Positions 11,300 to 32,600 of a DNA stretch of 64,000 nt are shown piece by piece. Source of the DNA: Strigops habroptila. Taxonomy: Eukaryota; Chordata; Aves; Psittaciformes; Psittacidae. Location: contig NC_044298.2 of NCBI RefSeq assembly GCF_004027225.2, positions 496,001 to 560,000 on the forward strand, given 5' to 3'. The notes under the pieces were generated by a model. That model searched no databases, was not told where the DNA came from, and saw only the letters and a list, made by a program, of their open reading frames with translations. Every line of letters starts with the position of its first letter. Positions within the stretch are counted from its first letter, which is position 1. The translations under genes and the position numbers were made by a program.

Positions 11300-12359
11300 G
11301 TGAGACTCTGAAAGGACTCTCTTGGAGTGGCCTTGTGCTTGGGGGGCGTTTTAGCAGCTCAACCATGGCGGTGGGAAGGGCTCTCAGGAGGCCGAGCCCA
11401 CGCCGCTGCTCCGAGCAGTCCGCTGTGAGCCGAGCTCAGGGCAGGTTGCTTCATCCTCTCTTGTCTTCAAAGCTTTTCAGGTTCAGAGAGCGCCCAAGCT
11501 CTGAGGAACCTGCTCTTGTTTCCTTTGGGGCCACTATTTGTCTTAACTCAGAACACCCAGTGCATTGCCCTGCTGGATGGGAAGTCCCCCAGGATTTGGG
11601 ACAGCAGGGTGATGGCCAGGAGGGGAATGCCACAATATCCCCACGTGCCTGTCGTTGCACAGGATGCAAATCCTCTGCTTGTTTCATCAAGAGGGCCACA
11701 TCAGGCTGGAAGAAGCTTCTCCCCTTGATTTCCTTGGTGGCACATCTCAGTGCTCCAGCCCAGGGTTGTCCCTGTCTCTGCGGAGGGGAAGACAAGTGGG
11801 TGCAGAGAGCTCACTCTGCTGCCAAAGCAGGGTGGAGAAGGAGCTCTTCCTGCATGCCACTGAGCCAGCCCGGGGGGGATTTGCAGCCTGTTGCCACACG
11901 GTGCAGGAGGGCAGCACAAAGAAACTCCTGTGGAGAGGCCGGAGCTGCTGGTGCTCACTGCTGAAGGATGCAGGCACACAGGACAGGTATGGAAGAGGGA
12001 CTGAGGCAACCGTGCCTCTCAGCTGCAGGGAACCAGGGGGGGATATCTTAGGAGAAACTTAAAAGAAGATGTAGATACTAGTGCTGAGGAGATCTCTTAT
12101 GGGGATCATTCTCCCATTCAAGTACCTGGTTTGGGTATTGTTCAGCTCAGAAAGGGAACTGTTGCCCTCTTCAAAAAGCACCTCTTTGATGACTTAGTTC
12201 ATTGGCCACAAGAAAAGGGATTCCTGGTGCATCTGTGAGAACTGGCCCTTGACAGGAGCTGGGGAAAAGGGAAGATGAGAGACAGAGGAAAGCATCATTG
12301 AAAAGGAGGAAAACCCAGGTGAGCCTAACCACTGCTGTTGAATTGCTGGGTTCCTGTAG

Positions 12360-15300
12360 AAAAGACAGCCTGTAATTGGGATGGATGCTAGAAAACTGGA
12401 GGCATCCAAGGCCAAGATGAAGGAGAAAGAAGAGCTCAGGAAAGCAGGAAGGATCACCTTGCCAGCATTGCCTCCACTGCAAGCTGGGAGAGGAAGGCGC
12501 GCGGTGCAGCGGGCCCAGGTATGGCAGAATGAACTGGTTGCACTGGTTGGGGTGGTGCTGCTCCAGCCCTGGCAGGGAATCACCTCGAGCAGGATTTCCC
12601 TCTCCCACCACATGGCTTGAGCCAGGGCCAGCCACTGGCGTGGAGGGGAAGAGCATCCCTCCAGGTAGCACGGAGAGCACTGCGTGGAGGCTGCCACTTC
12701 TGGCCGCATCCTGCCACATGTTTCCCTGCTGTTGTGTATGAACACGGCTTGCTGCTGGTTTCGGAAGCCACCACATCCACCTGAGCCCACCTTTGGGTTC
12801 TGCGAGAAGCACGTTTGTTGTCACATAAAGAACCAGCGTGAGCAGCAAGGATGGGATCAAGGCTTTGACTAATATCAAGCCAGAAGGTTCTAATGACACC
12901 GTTGGAGAAATACGTGTCCAAGTTTTGCCTTTAAACTGAAAGAAAGTAGGTTTGGGCCACCCAAACCCAGATGTTGCATTCTGTTTGTTCCACCTGTGCC
13001 AAGGCCAAGCTTCTCCCTTTTTGACAGCCACATATTCCTGTCATTTGTCTGTCCTGCAGCTGCCCCAGGAGGCCAAAGATGACCTCAGCTTCCCAGGGCC
13101 TCCCTCTTGTACCAAAGAGGATCTACAAACAGCAGAGGCCTGGACTCAGGCGAGGAGACAGCTCAGAACTGAGCTGGAAAACTTGGGGAACATCAAGAGA
13201 TGGCTGAGACAGAAACCCTTCCTCAGCAGCCAAGAACAACTCTACTTGCAAAGAATAAAAGCACAGCGAGCAGGCAGGAGAGCTGCTGGCAGCCAGGAGG
13301 TGAGTGTGGAAGTGCATGGGAACAGCGTCTGCTGGCACATCACTGGAGTGATGCTGCTTTAGCTCAGCTGATGCCACGCTGATGGCCGTGGTGACCCTTA
13401 TAATGGTGATCTCAGGGTGTTCCCTAATCCTTTCCAGCACCCACAACGAAAGGGCAGGAAGAAGAGCAGCATTCCCCTTGTTTGTGCACCATATCCCCAG
13501 GCTCTGGTGACGCTGCAAAGCCTCCTGCAGAAGAAGACACTGAACATAGTGGATGTATTCAAGGCAGCTGGTCTGGACGGGATGAAGATCAAGAGAGCAG
13601 ACTTCATTAAAGTCATCAAGGAGGTATACAGGAACAGGAAAGTCATGAATCCACTTGGATTCAATGAATTGGCCTTGGGTTCAGAGCAGCCTCCCTGTGT
13701 GCTGGGCTGCAGCAAGAGGAGCATGAGCAGCAGGTTGAGGGAGGGGATCCTGCCCCTCTGCTCTGCTCTTGTGAGACCCCCCCTGCAGCACTGTGTGCAG
13801 CTCTGGTGTCCTCAGCATAAGGACATGGAGCTGTTGGAGCGAGTCCAGAGGATGAGCAGGGGCTGGAGCAGCTCCCATAGGAGCCAGGCTGAGAACATTG
13901 GGGATGCTCAGCCTGGAGAAGAGAAGCTGCGTGGAGGCCTCAGAGCAGCTCCCAGTGCCTGAAGGGGGCTACAAGGATGTGGAGAGGGACCTTCATCAGG
14001 GACTGGAGCGATAGGACAAGGGGTGATGGGTTCAAACTGAAACAGGGCAAGTTCAGGTTGGAGATAAGGCAGAAGCTCTTCCCTGTGAGGGTGCTGAGGC
14101 GCTGGCACAGACTTTTCCCAGAGAAGCTGTGGCTGCCCCATCCCTGGCAGTGTTCAAGGCCAGGCTGGACACAGGGGCTTGGAGCAACCTGCTCCAGTGG
14201 AAGGTGTCCCTGCCCGTGGCAGGGGTTGGAGCTGGATGAGCTTTAAGATCCCTTCAACCCAACCCAGGCTGGATTCTCTGATTCTGGTTCAAGCTGCACT
14301 ATGTCCCTGAAACACAGAGGCTGGGACGTTTGGGGCAGCAGAAGCTGAGGCCCTGCAGGGGCAGCTGGAGGCCGGTCAAGTTGTGAATGCTGGATAAACC
14401 AAAGGAGACCAAGAGTGAAGCTCGCCCCGCTCTGGGACAAGCCTTGATCCTTTGGTGATCCCACTGGGCTTTTCTGTTTTGGTTTCCAGACCAAAGTTCC
14501 CATCAGTGACCAGGACCTGGAGGACGTGGTCATCTTCTTGACTTCCTCTAAACCAGGGAATCTTATAAGACCTGAAGATCTGATTGACTGTCAAAAGCAA
14601 TGGCTGGAAATGAGGAAAGGCCAAACCCCAAAGACCAAAACAGGTGGGAGGAGAGCACTGGGTTGGGAAAGCACCACTCGACAGACAGGACATGCAAAAG
14701 TGGGTCCAGAATACAGCTTCTCGAGGCCATTGTCCTAGAAGACAGTAGCCAGAAGGGAGACTTCTGTGGAGGAGCTGAAGGATCTGGGGGACACGCCAAA
14801 CCCCTGTGGCTTAAACATGGATGAGCTGTTCCTTTCTGCTCTGCTCTAATGCAGCTTCTCTGGGCTTTTTGGCTGGTTTTTCACCTATCCAAGGTGTGGG
14901 AGCTCAGTTCCAGAAAGCCACCTCCAAAACTGCCACTTCTGGGGCCACAGGCAAAGGGATGAAGCTTCACCCTCCTACCACCTTGGAAGTTCCAGCAGTG
15001 AACGTGGAGCCAGAAGAACGCCACCCCAGCTATGATGACATGGAAGAGATTGGGAAAAACCTCCGAGAGAGGAAGAGGAGGGAAAAGGTACGTGTGTGGC
15101 AGGAGAACAGTGTCCTGGGTGCCTTGGGGAATGTGGGGTGGCTCAGAGGACAGTGCAGCCTCTGGTACCCCAAAGATCATAGGCTCATAGAAAGGGACCT
15201 CAAGGACCATGTGCTCCAACCTTTCTTGGCAAAGCATGACCTAGACTCGATGTCCCAGCACCCTGTGCAGCCCAATCTTACGTGTCCAACATTGGGGAGT

Positions 15301-17139
15301 GCACCAGCTCCCAGGGGAGATTATTCCAATGGCTGGTTGTTGTCAGTCTGAAACATTTTCCTCTGGGATTCTGTGATCCTATGATCCTGTGAAGGGAATG
15401 CAGCAGCTCCAGGGCCCCACTGAACGCTAACCTGGACCTGCCCTTCCCTTGCAGAGCAAAGACAGCCCGATAGAATGGAAAGAGAAGAGCCGTTTGGTGA
15501 GGTGTGGGGATGGCCCCGTGGATGAGCACTGCCTGCCCTCAACCCTGGAGCCTGGCCTGGGGGAGCTGGTGGACCAGTACCGCAGGAACACCGTGCTCAG
15601 CTACCTGGCAAGCTCCAAGCTGTGCAGGGAGCACAACGTGCCCATTTTTGAGCCAACGCTGCAGAAAGGTAAAGCAAAGCCCATGATGCGACTGCACTAA
15701 ATGTGACAGGTTCATGGCTCTTCCCAAGCCCAGAAGCGTGGCTGATGTCGGGGGGTGCTGCCAATGGACTGTTCCAGCCCTCGGAGGGCTGTGGCAGATG
15801 CTGCCGGTCAGGATCAGCAACATCATCAGTAGGGCCATGGCAGGGCTGAGGTATCAAAGGGTGCTGCGGATGGGGCAGGGCCCTGTCCCAGTGCCCTGGG
15901 GCTGCAGCCAGGTTCGGCTGAGAGCGTAGATCATGAGGCAAGTTTGTGGGGATGGGGCAGGTCCACGGTCAAGCTGGGAAGTCAGAGCATGGTCAGGATC
16001 AGTGGGTCCATAGCCAGGAGCATACATGGCTCTGGCTGAGCTGCAGGCTGCTACACTACATCATCTGAGCTCAGCGAGGGCTCCCGATCCCAGGGTGAGG
16101 CATGACTTTAATGTGTACGCTTTGCCACAGGCCTGCTGCATCCAGGAGACAAGATCATCAAGGTGGGAGAACACGTAAGGAAGATCAGGCAGCCTGGAGG
16201 ATACTACACCACAGGACGTGTCGATGCTCTGTCACTTGGCAGCACCTTCAGATCAGGAACTGCAGCAGGAACTGCAGCAGGAGCTGCAGGAGGAGCTGCA
16301 GGAGGAGCTGCAGCAGGAAGAGCAGCAGGAGCTGCATCGAGAACTAGAAGCCAGGCCAAGGAGGCAGAAAAAACCAGGTTTGTTCAGAGGCCTTAAGATC
16401 AGTCCCCTCCTGCTGCCCTCTGGGTATCGCCCTCTGTGCTCAGAGGCAGCGCTGAGGAGGGAACCGGGAGATGCTGCAGCACTCACTGGGTTGCAGTGGT
16501 GCTGGTGAGCAGTTTGTGGTGCCTGGCAGGAGCCTTGCAGCTCTGTGCTCTGAACTGGAGAAGTGACAAAACTCCTCCTCACGCTGAGCCAGTGTTGTCA
16601 GGAATCCCCTCAGAGAACGTTTGTTTTTGGGGAAGAAAGACAATCCTGAAGAGCTGAGCTTGGGATGGCTGGAGAAGCTTTGGGACAGGAAAATCCCAAC
16701 CCAAACCCCTGCAGAGCAGAGCACCATCTCCTCTGCTTACCTCAGTTAAAAGTGTTTAGCTACTACAGCGATGGGCAACGCACCAGCTCTTAAGACAGCT
16801 TCACAAGTTGGTGTTTCCATGTCAGTCATGTGCAGTAAGGACCAACACAGCCTGCAAGGGGCTGGCAGAGCTTCCTGGGGCCTGGAAGGCTGGTTCCTGC
16901 CTTCCAGGAGAGCAGTGAGTGTCTGTCAAGCGCGTTATTGTCTCTTATCTGTTCCCCCTCCCTGTTTTCACAGGCTTCTTCAGAGGAGTAAGATACAAAA
17001 GACAAGTGAGAACAGGTTCTGGCCGGGTCATCTCCTGGATAAACTGTGCCTTTACTTCCCTGACAAGCAGCATGACAGGGCACACGCCTTGTTCAGCTAC
17101 GTGTCTCCAACCAAGTCATCCTACCGTGGCTACTTCTGA
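12360..17139 (+). CDS. EF-hand-type protein resembling EFCAB12 (3' half well supported)
   Basis: Eight exons are proposed: 12360-12518, 13060-13299, 13501-13623, 14490-14643, 14855-15087, 15455-15668, 16131-about 16378 and 16974-17139 (stop). The first seven keep phase across every junction. Exons three and four read VDVFKAAGLDGMKIKRADFI, then PISDQDLEDVVIFL, a helix-loop-helix pattern of an EF-hand pair without the canonical calcium-binding acidic loop. Later exons contain NTVLSYLASSKLCREHNVPI, HPGDKIIKVGEHVRKIRQPG and a terminal FWPGHLLDKLCLYFPDKQHD. From memory of the family I judge this closest to EFCAB12, whose human gene is at 3q21; that identity is an inference. The exon at 16131 turns into a glutamine/alanine low-complexity tract in which the frame expected from the last exon differs by one from the frame entering it. 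CR1 copies sit in two introns. Confidence 0.65.
13684..14287 (+). mobile_element. CR1 LINE 3' fragment, about 600 bp, young
   Basis: A long sense-oriented CR1 3' end with GGACATGGAGCTGTTGGAGC, GCCTGGAGAAGAGAAGCTGC, TTCAAACTGAAACAGGGCAA and the tail GGATTCTCTGATTCTG. It is nearly identical over several hundred bases to the copy at 45.2-46.0 kb, implying recent insertion of both. It lies in an intron of the EFCAB12-like gene. Confidence 0.95.
15172..15392 (-). mobile_element. Old CR1 LINE remnant(s)
   Basis: Degraded CR1 3' sequence in antisense (CATAGAAAGGGACCTCAAGG then ACCATGTGCTCCAACC), followed after about 170 bases by GGATTCTGTGATCCTATGAT, which looks like a sense-oriented CR1 tail. Two remnants may be joined. 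It lies in the intron before the exon at 15455. Confidence 0.6.
16257..16345. repeat. CTGCAGGAG-type repeat inside an exon
   Basis: Near-tandem 9- and 12-bp units of CTGCAGCAG, CTGCAGGAG and GAACTGCAG. One frame reads as alternating A and G residues (the frame entering from the exon start), and the next reads QELQQELQEELQ, a glutamine/glutamate coiled-coil-like tract. Units are multiples of three, so copy changes would not shift the frame. Confidence 0.8.
16548..16830. repeat. Second copy of the duplicated segment at 6.55 kb
   Basis: This is the right-hand partner of 6552-6832 and lies in the last intron of the EFCAB12-like gene, between the exon ending near 16378 and the last exon at 16974. 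Both copies share the AGAGAACRTTTGTT and GAAGAGCTGAGSTTGGGATG blocks and the CTCTTAAGA end. Confidence 0.6.
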
Positions 17140-18185
17140 GCTGCTCAGAAGCCGGGACACTCAGCCTCTGCAGACGCTGCCTTCAAGAAGACCCATTCGC
17201 CCTGAAGCTCTTCTCCGAGCAGCAGCAGATGTGAGCAGAGCTTTGGGATCCCTCAGTCACATCAGGGCCCTGCTTCTGGCTCAAATCAACATATTAAAGA
17301 GCATGCACTCGGGGGGAATGTGGTTCGTGAGAGGTGGTTGTGACCTGAAAGGAGTTCTTTAGGATGACCTCCCTCCCCTTGCAACCGACGGCCAAGCTGG
17401 TGATACCCTTTTACTGAATTAAGGTGAAACAACACCAACCAACCAGTTTGATGATTTATTAATACAAAAGACAAGGCACATGGATAGATCTAACTCAACA
17501 AGGCTCGCTTGAACTGGATCAGCAAGCCTGGGCCACGGGTTTTACTGAGATCTAGTCAATATTCCATGAAAAAGAGAGAAGAGAGAAAGAAGAAGTGTCA
17601 CCACCCGTGGATCCAGCGATGTCTTGTCAGTCCTCTTCACCCAGGGTACCACTGGTGGTGGGAGCTCCCCTCCTGACCTGAGCTGCTCTTTGGTGTTGCT
17701 GTTCTTTGGGGTGTTATCCATTACCTGCACGCAAAGCCTCGAGAGGCATTACTGTGATAACGATGGATGTGTTGTAGGAGCACACACACAGCTCCAGAGC
17801 CGGCGTTCCCTGAGCATCCTCCGGGTGCTCATTGTCCCTGTGGAGGCTGCTCAGCTTTGACCAACGGGACAGAACAATCCTGCCTGTGCACTATCAAGAG
17901 CCAACATCCTTGTTGTTTGCTTTGCTTATGCTCAAGGACTCCCATGGGCAAGCGCTTGGGACAAGCCCCGTTTCCTGTCTCTGACTCACACTGTGGAATG
18001 TCAACAGCGGCCGAGCCGAGGTCAGCGGCCAGGCTCCCTCAGAGGTTTCCCACCTGGAGGAGCCCTTTTCCCAAGGGAATGTTCTGGCCTGCTTTTTTAG
18101 CACGAAGAATTCCCCATGCACCGGCAGGGCTGCAGGGACCCATCGTGGCACTGGGGGGGCTCGGCTACACCGTGTGTGAACCCCC
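17140..18185. other. Spacer between the EFCAB12-like gene and KHDC4
   Basis: 3' flank of the EFCAB12-like gene. Bases 17270-17365 resemble about 6855-6965. Near 18040-18110 a further block (GAGGTTTCCCACCTG and GAAGAATTCCCC) matches 6943-7003, so about 670 bases between may be an insertion relative to the left copy. I cannot assign that insert to a family; a solo LTR-like remnant or simple divergence are both possible. No gene seen. Confidence 0.4.
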
Positions 18186-18191
18186 CCCAGG

Positions 18192-18333
18192 GCCGGTGAC
18201 TCCAGCCCTGCCCTGGGCAGCCTCTCCCAATGCCTGAGCACCCTCTGGGGAAGGAATTGTTCCTCAGCTCCATCTAACCCTCCCCTGGTGCAGCTTGAGG
18301 CCGGTTCCTCTTGTCCCATCCCTTGTTCCTCGG
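18192..18333 (-). mobile_element. CR1 LINE fragment, antisense
   Basis: Reverse-complement CR1 sequence: CCAGCCCTGCCCTGGGCAGC, AATGCCTGAGCACCCTCTGG, GGAATTGTTCCTCAGCTCCA and CTGGTGCAGCTTGAGGCCG. It matches the sense copy near 32.86-32.99 kb in reverse. It sits at the upstream edge of the KHDC4 CpG island. Confidence 0.85.
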
Positions 18334-18701
18334 GACGATCCGGTCTGCGCGGGGCAGCGCTCAACATGGCGCCAGCGCGGCGCCGGGCTGTGACCAGCAG
18401 GCGGCGGCGGTGCGTGTGTGACCGCCCGCGGTGCGCATGCGGGGGGACCCCTTCCCCTTCCCGTTCCCGTTCCCTCCCGTCGCCGCCGGCGGCGCTCGGA
18501 GCCCGTGTCCTGCCGCTCCCGGTGCCGCTCCCCGCCCGCCCGCTCCCGCCGCCCTCGCCGGAGGGGGGGGGTGCGCCCCGCGGGCAGCGCCGTCCCCATG
18601 GTAACGCGCGGAAGGGGCGTTGCGCGGCGCGCTGCGGGGCGGAAATGACGCGGTGCGAGGCGCGGGGGCGGTGGAGCCGCAGCCGGAGCCGGGCCGGAGC
18701 C

Positions 18702-28083
<9,382 letters not shown>

Positions 28084-28280
28084 AAGCTGCAGAGAAGAGT
28101 TTTCATTCATCTGGTTTTTTCCCCCCCCCTCTAGCAATAATGCATGTATATTACAGCCTGAACTTTGCAAATACACATTGTTTTTACATTTGCAGAAGCT
28201 AAAGGTTCAGTATTTCCCCCCCCCCGCCTTGAAAGGGCTCCATCATTTTTAAACTCCTTATTTCTGCAGTGAATCTCTCA

Positions 28281-28286
28281 AATAAA
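28281..28286 (+). terminator. KHDC4 poly(A) signal AATAAA
   Basis: AATAAA lies 198 bases downstream of the KHDC4 stop codon, on the coding strand. A short 3' UTR form would end near 28.3 kb. A second weaker signal, ATTAAA, at 29182-29187 would give a 1.1-kb UTR ending just before the RIT1 promoter. Confidence 0.6.
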
Positions 28287-29189
28287 ACCACACCATGAAT
28301 TGAACTAGTGTTCTGGCAGGGCTAGTCCCTTGTGCAGTGGGGGAAGCACTGTGAAGAGAAGAGAGGGAAGGCTCCATTTTTCCAGGATCACTTAAAAATG
28401 GCAAGAGTCAGTCACGCTGCCTTCACCCTCTGCCTGGTGTTTGTGTTCTGTGGAGTGTTCCTGCTCTCAGCGTGTGTTTGCAGCCCTGTGTGAGCTAATG
28501 GTGACCACAGCTTCAATGTTGGGACTTTGAACCAAGGAAAGGAACATACAGTCACTCTGAAAAACCTGAGGATCACGTTTCTTCAAACTCTTACTTTGGT
28601 TTTTACTTTGAAAGTATCTCCTGTAACTCAGCACTGGCGTTTTCTTCTTCGAAACATGCTTTTACTAACCCACAACTTCTCTTTCTAGCCAGATGTGAGG
28701 GCAGGGGCGCGCGGGTGAGTTCATCTCGGTGCTGTGGCACTGGTGCTTCATCTTCTCCCCTCCCTCTGGGGTTGCTCCCATTCCGCGGTCAGACAGGACT
28801 CCTTCTGTGAGCTTCGCCCCATCTCTTAACTCATTTTCTTACGTGATTCCACCCCTTCTGGCTCATGGTGGGTTGACAAAGTCAAGTGGGCACCAGCCAG
28901 GACCGCTTGGTGCCGGCGTCGCTCCTGCCTTGAACCCGGGCACAAGCTCTTGGACTGTTGATGGACACGAACTGCAACAAGCGTTTTCTTGGCGGGGCAA
29001 AGAACTCTTTTTGTACGGAGAAGGGATGTGACGAGGTGCTGCTCAGCGTTTGAAACGGGAGAAACTGCTTTAAAACGGGGCTGTGTGGTGCTGCTGTGCC
29101 CCGAGTGACCGTGCTGCCTCCCTTGTACAAACACTGTCTTTCCGATGTGTTGTAAATACTCAGAACCCTCCTTTCATGATAATTAAAAG

Positions 29190-29600
29190 TATGAAGAGTC
29201 CGGGTCTGGCCGCTCGCTGGGGTGAGGGTCCCGCTGTGGGGAGCGCGCTGAGGGAAGCGGCGCCGCCATCGCGCCTGCGCTGACCCTTCCGCGCCGCCCT
29301 CCGAGCGCCGCCCCCTCGGCGCTGGCGGTGGAGGAGCCGCCGCCATTTTGGTGCCGCCGCCTCAGGAGGGTGAGGAGAGAGCGGGGACGCCGCCGCCGCC
29401 GTTCACGATCGTTCTCTCCTCTTCAGCGGCCGCTTCGACGCTGAGGAGATGGATTCCGGAGCCCGCCCGGGCGGCGGCGCCGCACCGGGGCAGTCCCGCG
29501 AGTACAAGCTGGTGATGTTGGGCGCCGGCGGTGTCGGCAAGAGCGGTGCGTGAGCTCCGGGCGGGGCGGCCCCGCAGGTTCCCGAGCGGGGGTGTCCGCC
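29190..29600 (+). promoter_or_regulatory. RIT1 CpG-island promoter with YY1 motif
   Basis: CpG-rich, TATA-less region around the RIT1 start at 29449. GCCGCCATTTTGG at 29338-29350 is a consensus YY1 site in reverse orientation, typically found close to the start site of housekeeping promoters. KHDC4 ends less than 1 kb upstream, so terminator and promoter lie close together. Confidence 0.65.
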
Positions 29601-32600
29601 GGTGTCGGGGTGCGCTGGGGCGGGCAGGGGCATCGCTCTCTGCTCCCGGTTGTTTATAACCTGTTCGATCAACCGCGTTTCTCCGAGCTTGCACCGAGCA
29701 CGGGTTTGTTTTAGCTGCCAGGGAAGGAATGTGCTGAACGCTGAGGCGGCAGATGCCGCCCGGCCTGTGCAATTGTGTCTCTTGGCTTTTGTTTCTAGCC
29801 ATGACCATGCAGTTCATCAGCCACCGGTTTCCAGAGGATCACGATCCCACAATTGGTGAGAAAAGTCTCTCTTCTCTTTGCCGGTCAGTCCCTCCCTTTG
29901 CAGGTGAAGCTGCTGTGGGGTCCATTGCTTGCAAATACTCAGTTGAAAGCAAGCTGTGCATTTGGCTATAAATTGAGGACCAAAGTCCTTTAGGTTACTC
30001 ATATAAAGGTATGAAAGTTCTGAGGCTGCTGGGAGGACTGGCATGTACATAGCCTGAGGTTTAGCTCTTTAATGCTTTTCCTGTCCTGTGTATTCAGGCC
30101 GCGTGCTATCTACGTTTGTATGTTGGCAGAGAAAGGCTGAAACCTGCTGGGTTTTTTATTATTAGTTGCCTATAAATCCACTCTCTATGCTGGGGAGCAG
30201 CTCTCAGGTAGGAATCTGTCAGGTCCAGTTGTGTTCTGTGGTTTACAGACGGAGAGGGAGGAAAGTGCTTAACAGCTCCCTGTGCTGCTGCAGAACTTTT
30301 GCAGCAACTTAAGAGAAACCTTTCCCAACAGCGTCAAAGGAGAAGTGGGAAAAGCAGCCAGCTTCTTGTTGGAAACAGCCACTGAAGAGTGGGAGAGCTG
30401 ACTTAGAGGAACACAATATTCATCATCTTCTAAAAGAGAATAGCAGTTGGGGGTGGCCAGTTCTTCTCTTGAATCCCGGGTATTTTCTGGCTTTGGGAAA
30501 AGTATAATGCTCTTCCTCTGTGCTTTCTACTGAAGTGTCCAAACTGAGGGTGTCAGAAATGGCAGGTACAAGGGTGTGACTTTAGCAAACGTTTGGGAGG
30601 ATCTTAAGTCACATCACTGGTTGTTAGATGAAGAGCAGACTAAAGGAGTAGAGGAATATTGCCAGCTTGGGTGGTTCTAGTGTGCCATTCTCTTTGAGAA
30701 CTGATGACTACTGAGTATTGCAGTTGTAGCCAACCTTGTTCTTTCCCATGTGCTGTGAATTCACAGAGGATGCTTATAAAATACGGATACGCATCGATGA
30801 TGAACCTGCCAATCTGGATATCCTGGACACAGCAGGACAGGTACGTCAGTAATAAGAACATTAGGAGGATGTGAAAAGTCTCTACTGGTCAGGCATAGAG
30901 GCAGAAATCCTGTAAAAGTGTACACGTCTTTTCTTCCAAATTGGTTTTTGAGCTCTCTGACTTTCAAGCATTGCGTTGCTCATAGCACTTGTGTCCCCCT
31001 CGCTGTATTTAGGCATCTCAGGACGGTGCTCTGGGTTCAGGCAGTGCTTTCTCTGTTGCACCTTTCTGTTCGTGATCAACAAGCGATAGGCATTGGCTGA
31101 TAAATGGCGTGTTGGTATGATCTCTACAGCGAGGAAACTTGGTGTTAATCCCAAACGTATGCTATCTTGGCCTACATGTAATGGGACGTTACAAGGGGGT
31201 GGGATGGAAGAATCATGGAATGGTTTGGGTTGAAGGGAGCTTAAAGCTCCTCCAGCTCCAACCCCTGCCACGAGCAGGGACACCTTCCCCTAGAGCAGGT
31301 TGCTCCAAGCCCCTGTGTCCAACCTGGCCTTGAACACTGCCAGGGATGGGGCAGCCACAGCTTCTCTGTGCCAGCGCCTGCCTCGCTGCTTCCCGGAGCT
31401 GCTGTGCACGTTGTGCTTCCCGTTCTGAGCAGTTCAGACAGGGATTGTGCAGCTGAAATGTCCTTGTCTGTTTGTAGGCAGAGTTTACGGCCATGAGGGA
31501 CCAGTACATGAGGGCTGGGGAGGGCTTCATCATCTGCTACTCCATCACAGACCGGCGCAGCTTCCACGAGGTGCGCGAGTTCAAGCAGCTCATCTACCGC
31601 GTCCGCCGCACCGACGACACCCCCGTGGTGCTGGTGGGGAACAAATCCGACCTGGCACAGCTACGGCAGGTAAACGGCACAAGCCAGGCCCACAGCTACA
31701 AGCTCTTTGCTGTTGGAAAATGCAGCCATACAAAAGGTTCTACTCCCTTTCTGCATGCTTATTATCTAAGTTGAACCGTAGAGAAGTACTTGTGCAGCCT
31801 GCAATGTGATCAATAAGCACACGTGTAGAGCAATCACAAGAGGAAAGTCTTCCAGTTGATGCTTTGGGCTTCAGCTGCTCTTGGGCTCTTCTTTTTTTGA
31901 TTGAATTCCTGGAAAATGCTGGTAGCTATGGTAAAACACTCGTGCTCTGAGATGGAAAGTATAGGATGAGGAATGGGTGTTGCTTTCCTATGGCCTTGTC
32001 AAGAGTGGGCTTTTTGGTCTGGTTTGGGGTTTTTTTGGAAAGGTTTTGCTTGGTTCTGGGAAGTAGAAACATCATAAATCTCCCCTGTTTCAGTTTGAAC
32101 CCACCACCCCTTGTCCTGTCACCACAGTCCCTGAGGAAGGTCCCTCTCCAGCATCCTTGTAGCCCCCTTCACATACTCGAAGCTGCTTTGAGGTCTCCAC
32201 GCAGCTTCTCTTCTCCACTTTCCAAAATGACTTTATTGTTTCATGAGTGTCCAGAGGGTCTCTTGCAGATGGTTGCCTTGCTACAGAAGTGAGGAGTGAA
32301 AGTGAAAGAAAACCAGAGAAAGATGATGTAGAGAAAGATGATGTAGAGAAAGATGATGTAGAGAAAGATGATGTAGAGAAAGATGATGTAGAGAAAGATG
32401 ATGTAGAGAAAGATGATGTAGAGAAAGATGATGTAGAGAAAGATGATGTAGAGGTCAGTGGCAATGAGCTGTTTTGGAACTGGGAAGCTGCATGCACAGT
32501 TCCAGAGCAAGCAGAGCAAGAAATGGTAAAGAAATAAACTTTGTACCAGCACCAGTGTGGCAGCAGGAGCAGGGCAGTGACTGTGCCCCTGTGCTGGGCA

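Noticed and set aside
11161-11964. 267-codon plus-strand single-exon frame
   Set aside because: Composition is unlike a real protein and it contains good internal splice sites; only parts may be exons of the EFCAB12-like gene.
12171-13031. 286-codon minus-strand frame
   Set aside because: It is antisense to phase-consistent exons of the EFCAB12-like gene and has no recognisable motif.
17375-18035. LTR-type insertion beside the EFCAB12-like gene
   Set aside because: The break in homology suggests an insert, but no clear terminal dinucleotides, paired ends or coding remnants could be read, so no element is called.
31447-31809. 120-codon frame overlapping RIT1 exon 4
   Set aside because: Out-of-frame shadow of the RIT1 exon; the GTPase frame at 31478-31669 is the conserved one.
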